Of a stretch of DNA of 64,000 nt, positions 36,057 through 46,405 are shown piece by piece; within the stretch, counting starts at the first letter, position 1; each line of letters begins with the position of its first letter. Source of the stretch: Glandiceps talaboti (Eukaryota; Hemichordata; Enteropneusta; Spengelidae); the NCBI RefSeq assembly GCF_964340395.1, contig NC_135561.1, positions 16,924,365-16,988,364 on the forward strand, in the 5' to 3' direction. The translations under genes were made by a program, and so were the position numbers. Below the pieces are notes generated by a model. The model saw nothing but the letters and a program-made list of their open reading frames with translations, made no database searches and was not told the DNA's origin.

Positions 36057-36066
36057 GTTGGGGGAG
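36057..36066 (+). promoter_or_regulatory. Polypurine tract
   Basis: GTTGGGGGAG immediately before the 3' LTR, in the position of the plus-strand primer. Confidence 0.75.
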
Positions 36067-36342
36067 TGTTGTATGAACGGTTTCCAGTGGCCCTCTGGAA
36101 ACAGTACTATAGCAATAATGGATCAACCCATTAGGACGCCATCAACGACGGAGGACTCCGGCTGGTATATAAACGTATCACCCTGGAAAATCCCGTAGGA
36201 CGATTTATAGACAGCGTTGGTGTATGCAATACGAATTAACTTATTCAAGACTACACCGACGCAGCCACACAAAGACGAAGTTGTTTCGCCTGACATTAGT
36301 CAGTTCAGGTAAGACAACGTCACCTCGGCTTTGATTACAACA
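36067..36342 (+). repeat. 3' LTR
   Basis: 276 bp, nearly identical to the 5' LTR, including TATATAAACG. It ends 114 bp upstream of the ATG of TMEM45-like copy B and points in the same direction as that gene. Confidence 0.95.
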
Positions 36343-36456
36343 ATATTGCAGTGTAGAAACTCCTGACGCAGAGACTAGTTGACGTTGAGATCTCCGTCCA
36401 CCGTCACATTATACAACACAATCGCCTGTATCGCTTAGGCTGTCTCAACACAAACT

Positions 36457-37350
36457 ATGGCAAAGACTGGGACGTTTGAAGGACATGTTTTACCAGGTAC
36501 GATTTTCCTCGTCTATGGCTTTTGGTGGACATTTCACATAACCCGTGTATATATCATACACAATAACGATCATTACAGTGTGTTGGTAAACAGGCCAAAG
36601 AAGTATTCAAGATGTCTGTATTACGTGTTGCAGAAGGCACAACTATTGGAGGGAGTGGCAAAAGTCCTGGCAGCTCTGATTGGGGCACTATTGGAAGTTA
36701 ATGCAGCGAGCTGGGAGATGGTTGACGACAAGAATCGTTTCTACGCACAAAATGACTGGCACCATGTAACCATGTACATGGTTTTCGGATTCAGTGGAAT
36801 AGTTGATGCATTAAGTCAAACCTATGTACGACTGGCACCCGGACGAGATAAGCTGTATTTATCAATCGCATTTGCTGTAGAAGGATTTTTGTTTTACCTA
36901 CATTCTAGTGACAGCGAACCACTCGACGCCATCCTGCATAGACTACTAGTGTTGGCTATATTCGGTGGGGCAATATCAACATTCTTTGAAATGTGGCTGG
37001 TCAAACAACGATTTCTGCCATTTTTTCGCGTAGCCTTTATGCTGCTGCAAGGAACTTGGTTTTATCAGATAGCGTTTACGCTATTCGACCCGAGATCGGG
37101 TGCCGTAAAATGGGATGAGCAAAACAGTGCCAACGTCGCCTTTATCGTGATGTCCTTTAGCTGGCATTGTCTCGGAGTGGTGTTTTTCTTGAATGTGGTC
37201 TATGGCGCCATGACACTGTTCTACAGGTGCAAGTACGGGAAAGGGAATAACACTGACGTAAACGAAAAGGAAATCGTAGGAAACAGTTTTGAACTTGTAG
37301 TTGAAAATAAAAAACTCCTCGATTCGGACAACGATAATGATGAGGAGTAA
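36457..37350 (+). CDS. TMEM45-like (DUF716) multi-pass membrane protein, copy B
   Basis: A single-exon gene of 297 residues, about nine-tenths identical to copy A by eye. It shares GHVLPGT, WHHVTMYMVFGFSGIVDAL, VEGFLFYLHS, FMLLQGTWFYQIAFTLF and the identical acidic end. It lacks the Arg-Ser-Ser insertion and has small changes such as LLEGVAKVLAALIGALLEVN. All hydrophobic spans are kept and there is no stop or frameshift, so both copies look functional. The start context matches copy A (CAAACT before ATGG). Its original 5' flank is now displaced by the LTR retrotransposon. Only about 114 bp of ancestral sequence separates the 3' LTR from the ATG, so transcription may depend on the LTR. AATAAA at 37535-37540 is a possible polyadenylation signal. 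Confidence 0.95.
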   Translation: MAKTGTFEGHVLPGTIFLVYGFWWTFHITRVYIIHNNDHYSVLVNRPKKYSRCLYYVLQKAQLLEGVAKVLAALIGALLEVNAASWEMVDDKNRFYAQNDWHHVTMYMVFGFSGIVDALSQTYVRLAPGRDKLYLSIAFAVEGFLFYLHSSDSEPLDAILHRLLVLAIFGGAISTFFEMWLVKQRFLPFFRVAFMLLQGTWFYQIAFTLFDPRSGAVKWDEQNSANVAFIVMSFSWHCLGVVFFLNVVYGAMTLFYRCKYGKGNNTDVNEKEIVGNSFELVVENKKLLDSDNDNDEE

Positions 37351-37419
37351 TATATAAGTGCCTGTCATTTTGCTGCTGTCTGTACTGTGCTAAGTTCACC
37401 TGGGGTTGCATTCACAAAT

Positions 37420-39150
37420 AATGGGCAGGGGGGCCGGAGGAATTGAGGGAGGGGCTTGAAAATTTGGAGGATGGTGGAGGGGGGGGACTTGAAAAAATTT
37501 GGTGGGTTTAATAGATAAATAAATAACTATGATAAATAAAACTCTTCCAAAAACATGTATATAAAATCCTTTATGATTTCAGGCAGAAAGTACTTGTGAC
37601 ATTTCTTACAATTTATATTTGTAAAATGAATGTATAAACTGGTAAATGGAAAATATATAAATATAAATAAATTTTGTAAAAATTAAATAGTTTAATCGTT
37701 TAAAAGTTAAATTTGCACTATCCCTTAATTATTTGTTATCCATTTGTACCTGATTGATTATTGAAAGTTTTGAGCAAAGGACATCAAGCTCTGCATCTGA
37801 AGGCACATAAATGTGAAATGAGTATGAATAGCCTGTCAGGCCGTCACTGATATTTGGCTGGTGGTGGTGGATCAAAAGGTTTTATACTAATACAAATATA
37901 TAGTTACAAATAAGATTGTTGTTGAGACCCTTCAATTACAAAAGAATTGTTGCAAACTGAAACATTATATACATTTATGGCCACCATTTTACCTGTTATT
38001 TCCATGGATCTGCATCATAGCTACCATGGTGTGTATTTATTTGCTTGGAATACATACAAGACTGTCAGTGTTTGGCTCAAAGGACAGAGTTGCCCTATTT
38101 TAAAAGTCTACATGTACTTTTTTAAATTTTGAATGCAAATTTGTATATGCTGTTTGCAAAAGACTGTACAGTAGTCTAATTGTCTCTAGATCCATTAATT
38201 TTAAAATCACTATGCAAAAATAATATTGGAAAGTATTCATGTAAATTTGTTAACAGGGTAGGAGTATGACTTTAAAAAATAATTCAGCCCTGTTCAGCTA
38301 AAATACATTAGTGAAAATGGAGAACTAAAAACCATGTCAAAATTTGACAGCCTTTTAACAAAAACGGGTGCAAAACATGTATATACACAAATTCCTATAT
38401 AAAAAAACAACTAACATTAATTACCCTGTGTTCAGCTTCAATATACACTCAAGTGATGTTAAAGTCTGTGCAAATGAGTAAAATCTGGAGATTCAAAATG
38501 TAAACATGTTCATGCAATTACATTAGCGACAATGTATGTATGTACATGTATGTACATGTATATTGCAAACAAGAAAAAAACAGTGCCTGCTTCGTTTTTC
38601 GTTTTCTCGATCGGAAAAGGAAAAAGGAAAAACAATTTGTTTTTCGTTTTTCGTGTCATCGATCGGAAAATAGAACAAGGAAAACAAATTGTTTTTTCCA
38701 TTGCCGTTTCGTTTTTGGAATATTTGGTGGCCCTGAAAAACTATTAAACTAGGTACACCATTTAAGATCCCCTCTTTGAAGATCCACCTTCAATTGTGTT
38801 CAATGTTGTCTTTGGTTGAAATTTTGTTTGATATAATTATCTCATTGCACTGACACTAGCGTTATTCCGCAATTCATTTTGAAGCGACAATTTGCTATGG
38901 AAAGAATTTGAACACAAAGCTGTACCTTCGACATTGAAACTCAAACTTCAGTTTCCATTATAATGATAATGACAAGGAGAATCCACTGAGTTCACCTTGG
39001 GTTTCGACATAAAGGAGGGCCATACAAGTTTTGGGAGCTGGGTTAAGAAAATGATTATTTTGTTGTGTTACTTATTTGAGAAAACACCATTCCTTTTTTT
39101 TAATTTTTTTTTTAGTTTGAATGTGACATCTTTTTGAAAGGTACGACATT
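37420..39150. other. Non-coding spacer
   Basis: AT-rich. A short G-rich run lies at 37420-37500. At 38590-38695 two imperfect direct copies of a TTTTTCG-CGATCGGAAAA-AAGGAAAA-CAATTTG unit (about 62 bp) give the only structured segment. No gene was seen. Confidence 0.45.
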
Positions 39151-39379
39151 GGGCCAGAACAAATGAAAAAGCTGTTCAACCTACCCATATTTTATTGTAT
39201 GGGGGTGGGGGGACGGGACGCCGAACATTGACAAAGTACATCCAAGTTGTATGATAGTTGGATGAGAGATAACCAGCCGTGTAGATTTACGTACAGGCTG
39301 GAACCCTTAAAATTTTTGGTTGGTTTGAGTCTACAGGAAAACTATTGGCGATACGTTCCCGGGTCGGTAATAGTTGATC

Positions 39380-39730
39380 CTTCAACCTGAACGTTTCAAA
39401 ACCAGCTATAGGGTCTCTTCATCAGTCGCAGTTGTTGTGATAAAGTCACCTTCCCATATTTGTTGTCTGTTCATCAAGTAGAGAAGCCAGTATTTCAGCA
39501 TTCCTATCATCTAGTTCTTTTTCCGAAAATTCGGAATGCTATGTCGGCTATTTCGGGTGATGCCGAAGAGCCCATGCTGCATCCACATGTTGTGTGTGGA
39601 ATTCTCCATAAAATTCAAATGTGTTCTTCGTGAGAATCACACTTAATAGTTTTAGGAGATACTCTGTCGGTGGTTTTGGAATGTTATAGTCGATTGTTTG
39701 TGTAACTGGCGAGTCAACTGCTTCGTATAC
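39380..39730 (-). pseudogene. Penelope-like reverse transcriptase remnant
   Basis: The minus-strand frame from about 39727 reads EYLLKLLSVILTKNTFEFYG, close to the palm-region signature of Penelope-like RTs (LL..iL..N.FeF.G). After a frame change near 39575 it continues MGSSASPEIADIAFRIF (the MG..APs.Ani motif). After another change near 39523 it reads EKELDDRNAEILASLL. Further down, CTGATGAAGAGACCCTATAG and TTTTGAAACGTTC are of the kind found at Penelope element ends. Only part of the RT is left and the frame is broken at least twice, so it is dead. Confidence 0.7.
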
Positions 39731-39950
39731 ATACATACATACATACATACATACATACATACACACATACACACATACATACATACATACATACATACAT
39801 ACATACATACATACGTACGTACGGTATGTACGTATGTACGTATGTATGTATGTATGTATGTATGTATGTATGTACGTACGTACGTACGTACGTAATGTAC
39901 GTATGTACGTATGTATGTATGTATGTATGTATGTATGTATGTATGTATGC
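39727..39950. repeat. Palindromic (CATA)n-(CGTA)-(TATG)n array
   Basis: (CATA)n runs into ACGTACGTACGG and then flips to (TATG)n, with a second CGTA cluster at about 39873-39893. The array can fold on itself. The Tyr/Val/Cys-rich frames on both strands are artefacts. It separates two oppositely oriented Penelope-like fragments. Confidence 0.95.
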
Positions 39951-39954
39951 ATTT

Positions 39955-40380
39955 TATTACCAACGATCACAGTGTATCAGATATGTCTATTTCAGGAATT
40001 TGTAAGGTTTCTTTCTGGTGATGAGAAAGTATTGAGGTTAAAGGAAGAACAAATAATTTTCCGTCTCGGATCGCTGGAACCCCTAGGAATTAATAGATTA
40101 TTCTCGTCATTCCCGGTCTACTCAGTTTTTTTGTTGTTTTTTTAAATTTCAGGCGTGTTCTATTGAGTTCTATTTGGTGCGTGCGAATATTAGAACTTTT
40201 CACACGTATTACCGTTTATCACGCGCTGTTGTCGTTCTGTTCCATTACATTACATTCAGATATGTTCAGGTGTTTACCTTACATGTCTGTATCTCGCCGA
40301 TATTACCTTGAAAAAGAATATTTATTCGAAACGTCGGATTTTACATCTATTTATACGGACTGACTTACTAGTTCCATATG
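39955..40380 (+). pseudogene. Penelope-like element C-terminal and tail fragment
   Basis: The plus frame around 39980-40125 reads VLRLKEEQIIFRLGSLEPLG then INRLFSSF. This resembles the extreme C-terminus of Penelope-like ORFs after the GIY-YIG nuclease, where a W..kLgTl.P.GlN motif is common. At 40300-40350, CTTGAAAAAGAATATTTATT followed by CGAAACGTCGG is the same tail as at 5046-5190. The orientation is opposite to the RT remnant at 39.4-39.7 kb, so two copies or an inverted junction are present. Confidence 0.6.
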
Positions 40381-40390
40381 CATCACTTTC

Positions 40391-40671
40391 CACATACATA
40401 CATACATACATACATACATACATACATACATACATACATACATACATACATACATACATACATACGTACATACATACATACATACATAAATACATACATA
40501 CATACATACATACATACATACATACATACATACATACATACATACATACATAAATACATACGTACATACGTACATACATACATTCATACATACATACATA
40601 AATACATACATACATAAATACATACATACATACATACATACATACATACATACATACATACATACATACGA
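40391..40671. repeat. (CATA)n microsatellite
   Basis: About 280 bp of CATA units with a few CGTA and AATA variants, starting right after the Penelope-like tail. Confidence 0.97.
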
Positions 40672-40978
40672 CATACACATATATTTATAGTGGGGTATGA
40701 GCTTGCTTTGAAAGGAGAGACGACATGATACTAGTAGTTACGGGGGGGATGTGTGAAGGGCGGTGATAACTTACTATGTTTATATTTGAAAATACAGAAA
40801 TATAGGACACAATATAGGACACCATATAAAGGCTTAAAATATACTATATAAATGTAATTTTACCATCAATAAGAATCGTTTATTTCTAATGGTTATTAAA
40901 AGAGGAAAACAAGTTCATTACAATAGTTATTTGATTATAATAGCAAAATGAAAACCTTCCAACTGTTCGAGCTCTTCC

Positions 40979-41164
<186 letters not shown>

Positions 41165-41389
41165 CCGTGCCAGTCTTCGCGTTGTATTTATGAGAAAAAG
41201 AAGAGCACCCTGAAGAGGAGCAAAATCAGCATTGGCAGCTTTATTTAGCAGGAGCAGTAGTTCGGATACCTTTCACAAAACTCGGCTTCACATGTTTGTT
41301 GTGGGTCTCGACCAAAACTGTAGTCTTCACGAAGTGTTGTCCCCATGTCGTCAGTGTACATCTGTTTACTATAATTTGATAGACATTTT

Positions 41390-41590
41390 CCGTAGGGTAA
41401 TGGTAAGAACTGATTAGGTTTTGGTAATAATCTGATGAATATTAATGACTAATTTGAGTAATTAATCGATCGAACAAGTATAAAGATTCAGATTCAGATT
41501 CAGATTCAGGTAGCATTATCTTGAACATTATATCGAGCGTCAGATGGCCTCAGATCCGAAGACACTCGACGGACTCAAACCTGAAATAAT
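41390..41590. repeat. Dispersed repeat, inverted relative of 29.2-29.5 kb
   Basis: It carries the TAGGGTAATGG-TTAGGTTTTGGTAATAATC block (reverse of 29460-29530), then a CAGATT microsatellite and the GATGGCCTCAGATCCGAAGA block (reverse of 29335-29370). The two-part order is conserved between the loci, so they belong to one repeat unit. Confidence 0.65.
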
Positions 41591-41823
41591 ATCGTTGTGA
41601 CTGGTAGAGAATGGATCGGATGTCCTGGTCATTAATAAGACAAATATAGTCCTGAGAATTTGGCTATCGTGATTCAAGTTATATCAACATACTGGGTTGT
41701 GACTTCATCAAGCCGAATGTCAAATATACACTGACTGCATATATTCATGGAGAATATTTCAATTTGAATGAATTTTGAAAGATACTGCGTTTACGTTTTT
41801 GACATGAAAAGTTTTACCTTTTC

Positions 41824-42137
41824 TTAAAGTTTGAGATTTGGCCATTCGAAAGACCCGCTTGAACGGACCGTCCCCGTATTGCGGTGTATGACACTCAGTT
41901 TGGAATAGGCCATTCCAGACCAGTAAAGAGAAAATTGCATTGAGAACACAACGCCCTCGCTCAAATTGGCAGTATAACCCGGCAGTATAATCACCTCATA
42001 GTACCGTTTCATAAGAGTTTTGTCTCTGGGTATTCTATAGAAGTGCAAATCAGGGATGTTTTTCGTATTGTTCACACACAGAAAGCAACAGTGCCCTACG
42101 ATTAACCAAGTAACCTGTAACATGTATACCCCCCCAA
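41824..42137 (-). pseudogene. Degenerate THAP-type zinc finger segment
   Basis: The minus-strand frame (open from 42201) contains GHCCFLCVNNTKNIPDLHFY then RIPRDKTLMKRYYEVI. This matches the start of THAP domains: a C-X2-C pair, then N....P.l.FYRIPkD..l...W-type spacing. The second half, where C-X2-H should follow after NLSEGV, reads FSMQF, so the Cys and His ligands are lost. A possible acceptor (TTACAG) precedes VTWLIVGH. THAP domains are DNA-binding and often come from P-element-type transposases. This one is most likely a relic, or an exon whose second half lies elsewhere. Confidence 0.5.
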
Positions 42138-42477
42138 GATATACACACAGACAGAAAGTAGAGCGCCACCAGGCATGGCAAATTTTGGAAAGGCTATTCA
42201 TTGAGACATTACATTACGCCTCAGACCACCAAGTTCGGTGATCTGATTACCTCACCTTGTTTATAACGTACATAAATAGTTATTACTTGTTTTATGTTGA
42301 CCTTTGACATTCATACGATTTTTTTTTCAGACACCACTTACACATTTAAATTTATTTGTGATAGAGCTTTACGTCTTATATTTTGTCGTGGAGTTCAATA
42401 CTGTCGGAGTCGACGCTGCTGTTTATTTTCGAAGTAGATTATAATATTTGATGTTAATGTTCATCTTTTCGATTTAA

Positions 42478-42602
42478 ACGTACGTACGTACATACGTACA
42501 TACATACATACATACATACATACATACATACATACATACATACATACGTACGTACGTACGTACATACATACAAGACAGACAGACAGACAGACAGACGCAC
42601 AC
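42478..42602. repeat. (CGTA)/(CATA)/(CAGA) microsatellite
   Basis: ACGTACGT units, then CATA units, CGTA again and finally CAGA units. Confidence 0.95.
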
Positions 42603-42609
42603 GGACACA

Positions 42610-43470
42610 CGGTGTCAGTGACATTGATGTCAACATTTTTGAAAGATATACATTTTTATCAATATAGTTATTTGTGCTGGGCATGTTTTTTTTTTGTCTG
42701 AGCTAAACACTTCGAAAAATACAAAAGATGTCAAATTACGCTTACATTAAAATGTGAGGGCGCAATTTCAGTTGAACGACTTCTAGTATATATTTAAATA
42801 CACAGGGTTATTTTAAGGCCAAGATATATGGCAAGTGATTTTTCTTAATATTCTGAATTCATTCATGTGACATTTTGTTCAAGTTGTTGAACAAGCTGGT
42901 AAGATAGAGTAGGCTTTGTGTGCTGGTGTATTTTGGGGAACTAGAGATATACTTTAGAAGTGAGAAATTAATATCCGTCTTAAATAGCAACTGTAAACCG
43001 GAGACATGTTACAATATGTCTAGGAAGATGCCCTGACCTTCACTAGTATTAGCTGTGACCAGGAGCATGCGCAGGAAGGAAATTATGTCACCTCATACAA
43101 TGTATTCGACGATATAAATGATTCCGGTTACTTAAATCATAGAGGCAAGGGACCACGAGAATCACGGTGAGTTTACGAGTAATATTACCACTCGCACACA
43201 TTCTTAAGCTTACATATATCTGTCTATGCCCGACAAAATGTATAGCACACGTTTGTTCTTGGAACGTCTACGGACACTTCAGTGTGGGGGAAAATACCTA
43301 GAAGAGGCCAATCACTTGTCTATAATTGCTTCCTACATTTTATGTGTACTAACAATGTAAAAATTATACCCTGGATATAATTATGCATGAAACAATAAGT
43401 AATATCTGTGCTAGCACCATTGTTTGAGACTGTACTATTCAAATTCTGTACACTTTCAATTCCCCCTTTG
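42610..43470. other. Non-coding spacer
   Basis: No coding or RNA feature could be supported. Confidence 0.4.
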
Positions 43471-43474
43471 TCGT

Positions 43475-43830
43475 ACATTACAATAAAACTGTCGACATCC
43501 AAGCATTGGCGAACTGAACCTTTACAAAACGGGGAATGTAAACAACTGAATTGGATTAATAACAGGATGTTTGATGCACGGGGACAAATACTAACATTCC
43601 ATTGTCTGATAAGAACATTTGTGTGTGGCCTATCATATTCTGACACACAAAAAAAACCCTGGCATAACATGCACATGCAAAGAGGATATAAAATTGTTCT
43701 TATCAAAGCATGTTAATCCATCGTTGGTGGAGGGTCTACGGTTAATCCAATTCATTTGTTGACTTTCCCTGTTTGTAACAGTTTCTGTTCGTCGGTGCTT
43801 CGATGTCGGTAGTTGTAGTAACGCTTTAAA
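43475..43830. mobile_element. Hairpin (MITE-like) element, family shared with 59955-60345
   Basis: The left arm (GACATCCAAGC, GAACTGAACCTTTACAAAAC, ATGTAAACAACTGAATTGGA, TTAATAAC) is inverted at 43730-43815 (TTAATCCAATTCATTTGTTG, CCCTGTTTGTAACAG, GTTCGTCGGTGCTTCGATGT). The arms match those of the element at 59955-60345, so this is a family. The 128- and 102-residue frames crossing it are not supported as genes. Confidence 0.6.
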
Positions 43831-43929
43831 AACTGTTCGCTCCCTAAGGTCTATGCTGTGAAAGCAAGATGAAAATTAAGAGATCAAAATTAATAAGCTT
43901 ATGAATACGACTGACATTACAGTTAGAAG

Positions 43930-44058
43930 TTATTTCTTCGTTCAGCCAAGGAAAATACTAGTGATCACCTAAGGGGCCTTTGTCACTATGAGTCACTTGA
44001 CAAGTAGTGACAGCCCTTAGGTCACGAGTATTTTCCCGCTGAATGAAGAAAAATATTA
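43930..44058. mobile_element. Palindromic MITE-like element (~130 bp)
   Basis: The left arm (ATTTCTTCGTTCAGCC, GGAAAATACTAGTGATCACC, TAAGGGG) pairs with the right arm (AGCCCTTAGGTCACGAGTAT, TTTCCCGCTGAATGAAGAAA). The loop GTCACTATGAGTCACTTGAC contains further palindromic words. The whole element can fold into one hairpin. No frame or clear target duplication was seen. Confidence 0.75.
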
Positions 44059-44460
44059 GAGAATAACATAATTATGCCAGTGCCAGTAATATCACAGACA
44101 AATCGGGGAAAGTAATGGCAATTTTGAACGTTTTGACTCATGTTTTGAACACAGCGGAACTAGTGACGTAACACATGCGTGATCATGACATACACGCGCG
44201 TTGTCGTGACGTATAACGACCAGGGTATATATTCCATATTTTTGGTTCAACCTGGCTCGTGCATTGCATAATGTAAAATATACTATATAGATAACTAATA
44301 CTTAGTGTCAGGGCCATTGTTTGGGAACATTGTTAGCCGACATTTATGCAATGCATAATTGACATTAGTCATATAGTCAGACTTGGGTAGACGCTGTGAT
44401 AGTGCAGTGAAAACCAAGACATCTAGTCACTTGTCAAAATGTATCCTACTACTGAAGCAA

Positions 44461-44642
44461 AGACTCGACGCCATCTGATTAAAATCCGATGTAGATGTCG
44501 GCTAATCGTGCATTGCTATCTTACCATCGTTATTTAGCTTGAATTGACCTTCGTAGTACATGTTTACGTTTTTAGCCTGATCGCCTCCTCTGCACGATTA
44601 GCCGACATCTACATCGGATTTTAATCAGATTGAGACTCGACG
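44461..44642. mobile_element. 162 bp MITE with ~42 bp inverted ends and 10 bp target duplication
   Basis: The element at 44471-44632 begins CCATCTGATTAAAATCCGAT and ends with the inverse of CAATCTGATTAAAATCCGAT. The ends stay complementary through GTAGATGTCGGCTAATCGTG. The 10-mer AGACTCGACG lies on both sides (44461-44470 and 44633-44642). A 9-10 bp duplication points to the Mutator superfamily. There is no coding capacity. Confidence 0.85.
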
Positions 44643-44699
44643 ATACCAACGAATACAACAACAATTCGGATAATAGTGCGTGTTCAGGAGACTCTTTGT

Positions 44700-45478
44700 C
44701 TGATTTTTAAAAGTAGTGTACTAATAGAATGAACGGTTCGGTGACATTTCAATGACCCTGTTGATTGTCATTCGAATTCGCAGATATAAATATGTATACA
44801 TGTAGGTTGCCTTTTGTAACAAGAATGCTTCGACGCATTTAATGAAAATTATCCAATGTGCTTAATATTCCGTTGCATAAGACGTTTGCCGATATAAATA
44901 CTAAATCTACATATTATCGACAGTGTTCCATTAGGACAGGTCACTGCATTACAACAGTCAATGTGTCGTTTACAGTAAGTAAGTAAGTAAGTAAGTATTA
45001 TCTATCATCATGGGGAATAAATTTACAAACGCGATGATGCTGAAATAAGATGATTAAATAGGGTCAAAGCAATGTATCTGTGGATTGTTTGGTATCTAGG
45101 AATGCACATATAAAAAACTGTTGTATGATTCGTAGGGTGATTGCATGTAATTGATATGACCTGATATAGAAACTAATATTTCAATGCACGTCAGTATCTC
45201 TATAAACAGTAACATATATATACATGTACATATACATCGATTGACTTACAATGCGGACTATTTTATATTAAAGCTGGGTCACGATTCTGTGGATATTTTG
45301 AATGACATGTACAGCTTAGGGAAACTTTACCTTCTACGTAATTATGGCTCGCATGGTTTGACTTGCAGGATAAATTCGACTCCATTAATTGTGTCATAGA
45401 TAGTAATAAGTAGTGAACGCTTGAATTGACAAAATAATTCTTTCATTGTTTATTGGTGTTAATTAGTTTGACCCGGCT
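44700..45478. other. Non-coding spacer
   Basis: A short (GTAA)n run lies at 44972-44998. I saw no gene. Confidence 0.4.
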
Positions 45479-45479
45479 A

Positions 45480-45822
45480 GTATGTATGTATGTATGTATG
45501 TATGTATGTATGTATGTACGTAGGTATGTGTGTATGTATGTATGTATGTATGTATGTATGTATGTATGTATGTATGTATGTGTGTGTGTATGTATGTATG
45601 TATGTATGTATGTATGTATGTATGTATGTACGTATGTACGTAGGTATGTGTGTGTATGTATGTATGTATGTATGTATGTGTGCGTGCGTGCGTGCGTATG
45701 TATGTATGTATGTATGTATGTATGTGTGTATGTATGTATGTGTGTATGTATGTATGTATGTATGTATGTATGTATGTATGTATGTGTGTGTGTATGTATG
45801 TATGTATGTATGTATGTATGTA

Positions 45823-45853
<31 letters not shown>

Positions 45854-45884
45854 ATGTATGTATGTATGTGTGTGTGTATGTATG

Positions 45885-45914
<30 letters not shown>
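45480..45914. repeat. (TATG)n microsatellite, ~435 bp
   Basis: TATG units with dispersed TGTG, CGTA and CGTG variants. The long Met-Tyr-Val-Cys frames on both strands come from the repeat. Confidence 0.97.
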
Positions 45915-45917
<3 letters not shown>

Positions 45918-46360
45918 GTTAATTTTCATTGACCCTCAAACTAAAACTTATATATCAAAATAGTCTAACGCGAATGGGTAGGCCTAGTATTAATAATAAT
46001 CAGGATGTACGCAGTTGAATGTTTGTCCTTCCGTTTGTTTGTTTGTTTGTTTGTCCGTCTGAGAGGGGAGAGAGGGAGAGGGTGTCATCGGAGGGAGAGG
46101 GAGGGAAGGACAGACTGACAGACGCAGACAATCTAAAGGCAGTTCAGTACAATATTTGTATGTCATAGTATCCCAAACCACTAAAATAATATATGTCAAT
46201 CGATGTCAGCGTCTCTGGTTCAGACCCAAAAATTCACTTCACTAAAAACAATTAGACGAAGTACTTGAGTTTCTTGTATTTTTTCCTTTGGCTTAGGCGT
46301 CATTGATACATCGAAAATAAATCTTTAAAACTTCTTTTTTGTTTGTTTTTCATGTGATAC

Positions 46361-46362
46361 AG
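46361..46362 (+). promoter_or_regulatory. Candidate 3' splice site in the BTB gene 5' UTR
   Basis: A T-rich tract (CTTCTTTTTTGTTTGTTTTT) precedes CATGTGATACAG at 46331-46362, a strong acceptor 43 bases before the chosen ATG. This suggests at least one upstream non-coding exon. Confidence 0.4.
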
Positions 46363-46405
46363 ATAACTCCCGACTTTTAAGTAAGTGAATACCTTCGACG
46401 GAACA

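Larger units (their letters stand above)
30501..36346. mobile_element. LTR retrotransposon (Gag-encoding, no visible pol enzymes)
   Basis: The element is 5838 bp from 30505 to 36342, flanked by ATAT at 30501-30504 and 36343-36346. The two 276 bp LTRs begin TGTTGTA and end TACAACA. Behind the 5' LTR is a tRNA-Ser-type primer site, and in front of the 3' LTR a purine tract (GGGGGAG). The interior encodes a helix-hairpin-helix domain, a capsid-like Gag, a CCHC knuckle and a retropepsin-like stretch. No YXDD reverse transcriptase, RNase H or integrase HHCC/DDE motif is visible. The frame shifts several times. I counted about four LTR mismatches, so insertion is recent relative to the decay of the frames. 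Gag and protease style suggest the Ty3/Gypsy order. Confidence 0.93.
29660..37401. repeat. Tandem segmental duplication, unit B (interrupted by LTR element)
   Basis: Unit B spans 29660-30504 and 36343-37401, split by the LTR retrotransposon. It matches unit A through the promoter-proximal sequence and the gene. The insertion lies inside GCTGATATTGCAGTGTAG, which is intact in unit A at about 25495-25512. This shows that duplication came before insertion. Confidence 0.85.

Noticed and set aside
43320-43716. 128- and 102-residue overlapping frames
   Set aside because: They cross a hairpin element on opposite strands and show no family signature.
45453-45932. Long Tyr-Val-Cys-Met and Ile-His-Thr frames on both strands (also at 39.5-40.7, 42.5 and 61.6 kb)
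   Set aside because: They are translations of TATG/CATA microsatellites, open in several frames and on both strands at once.
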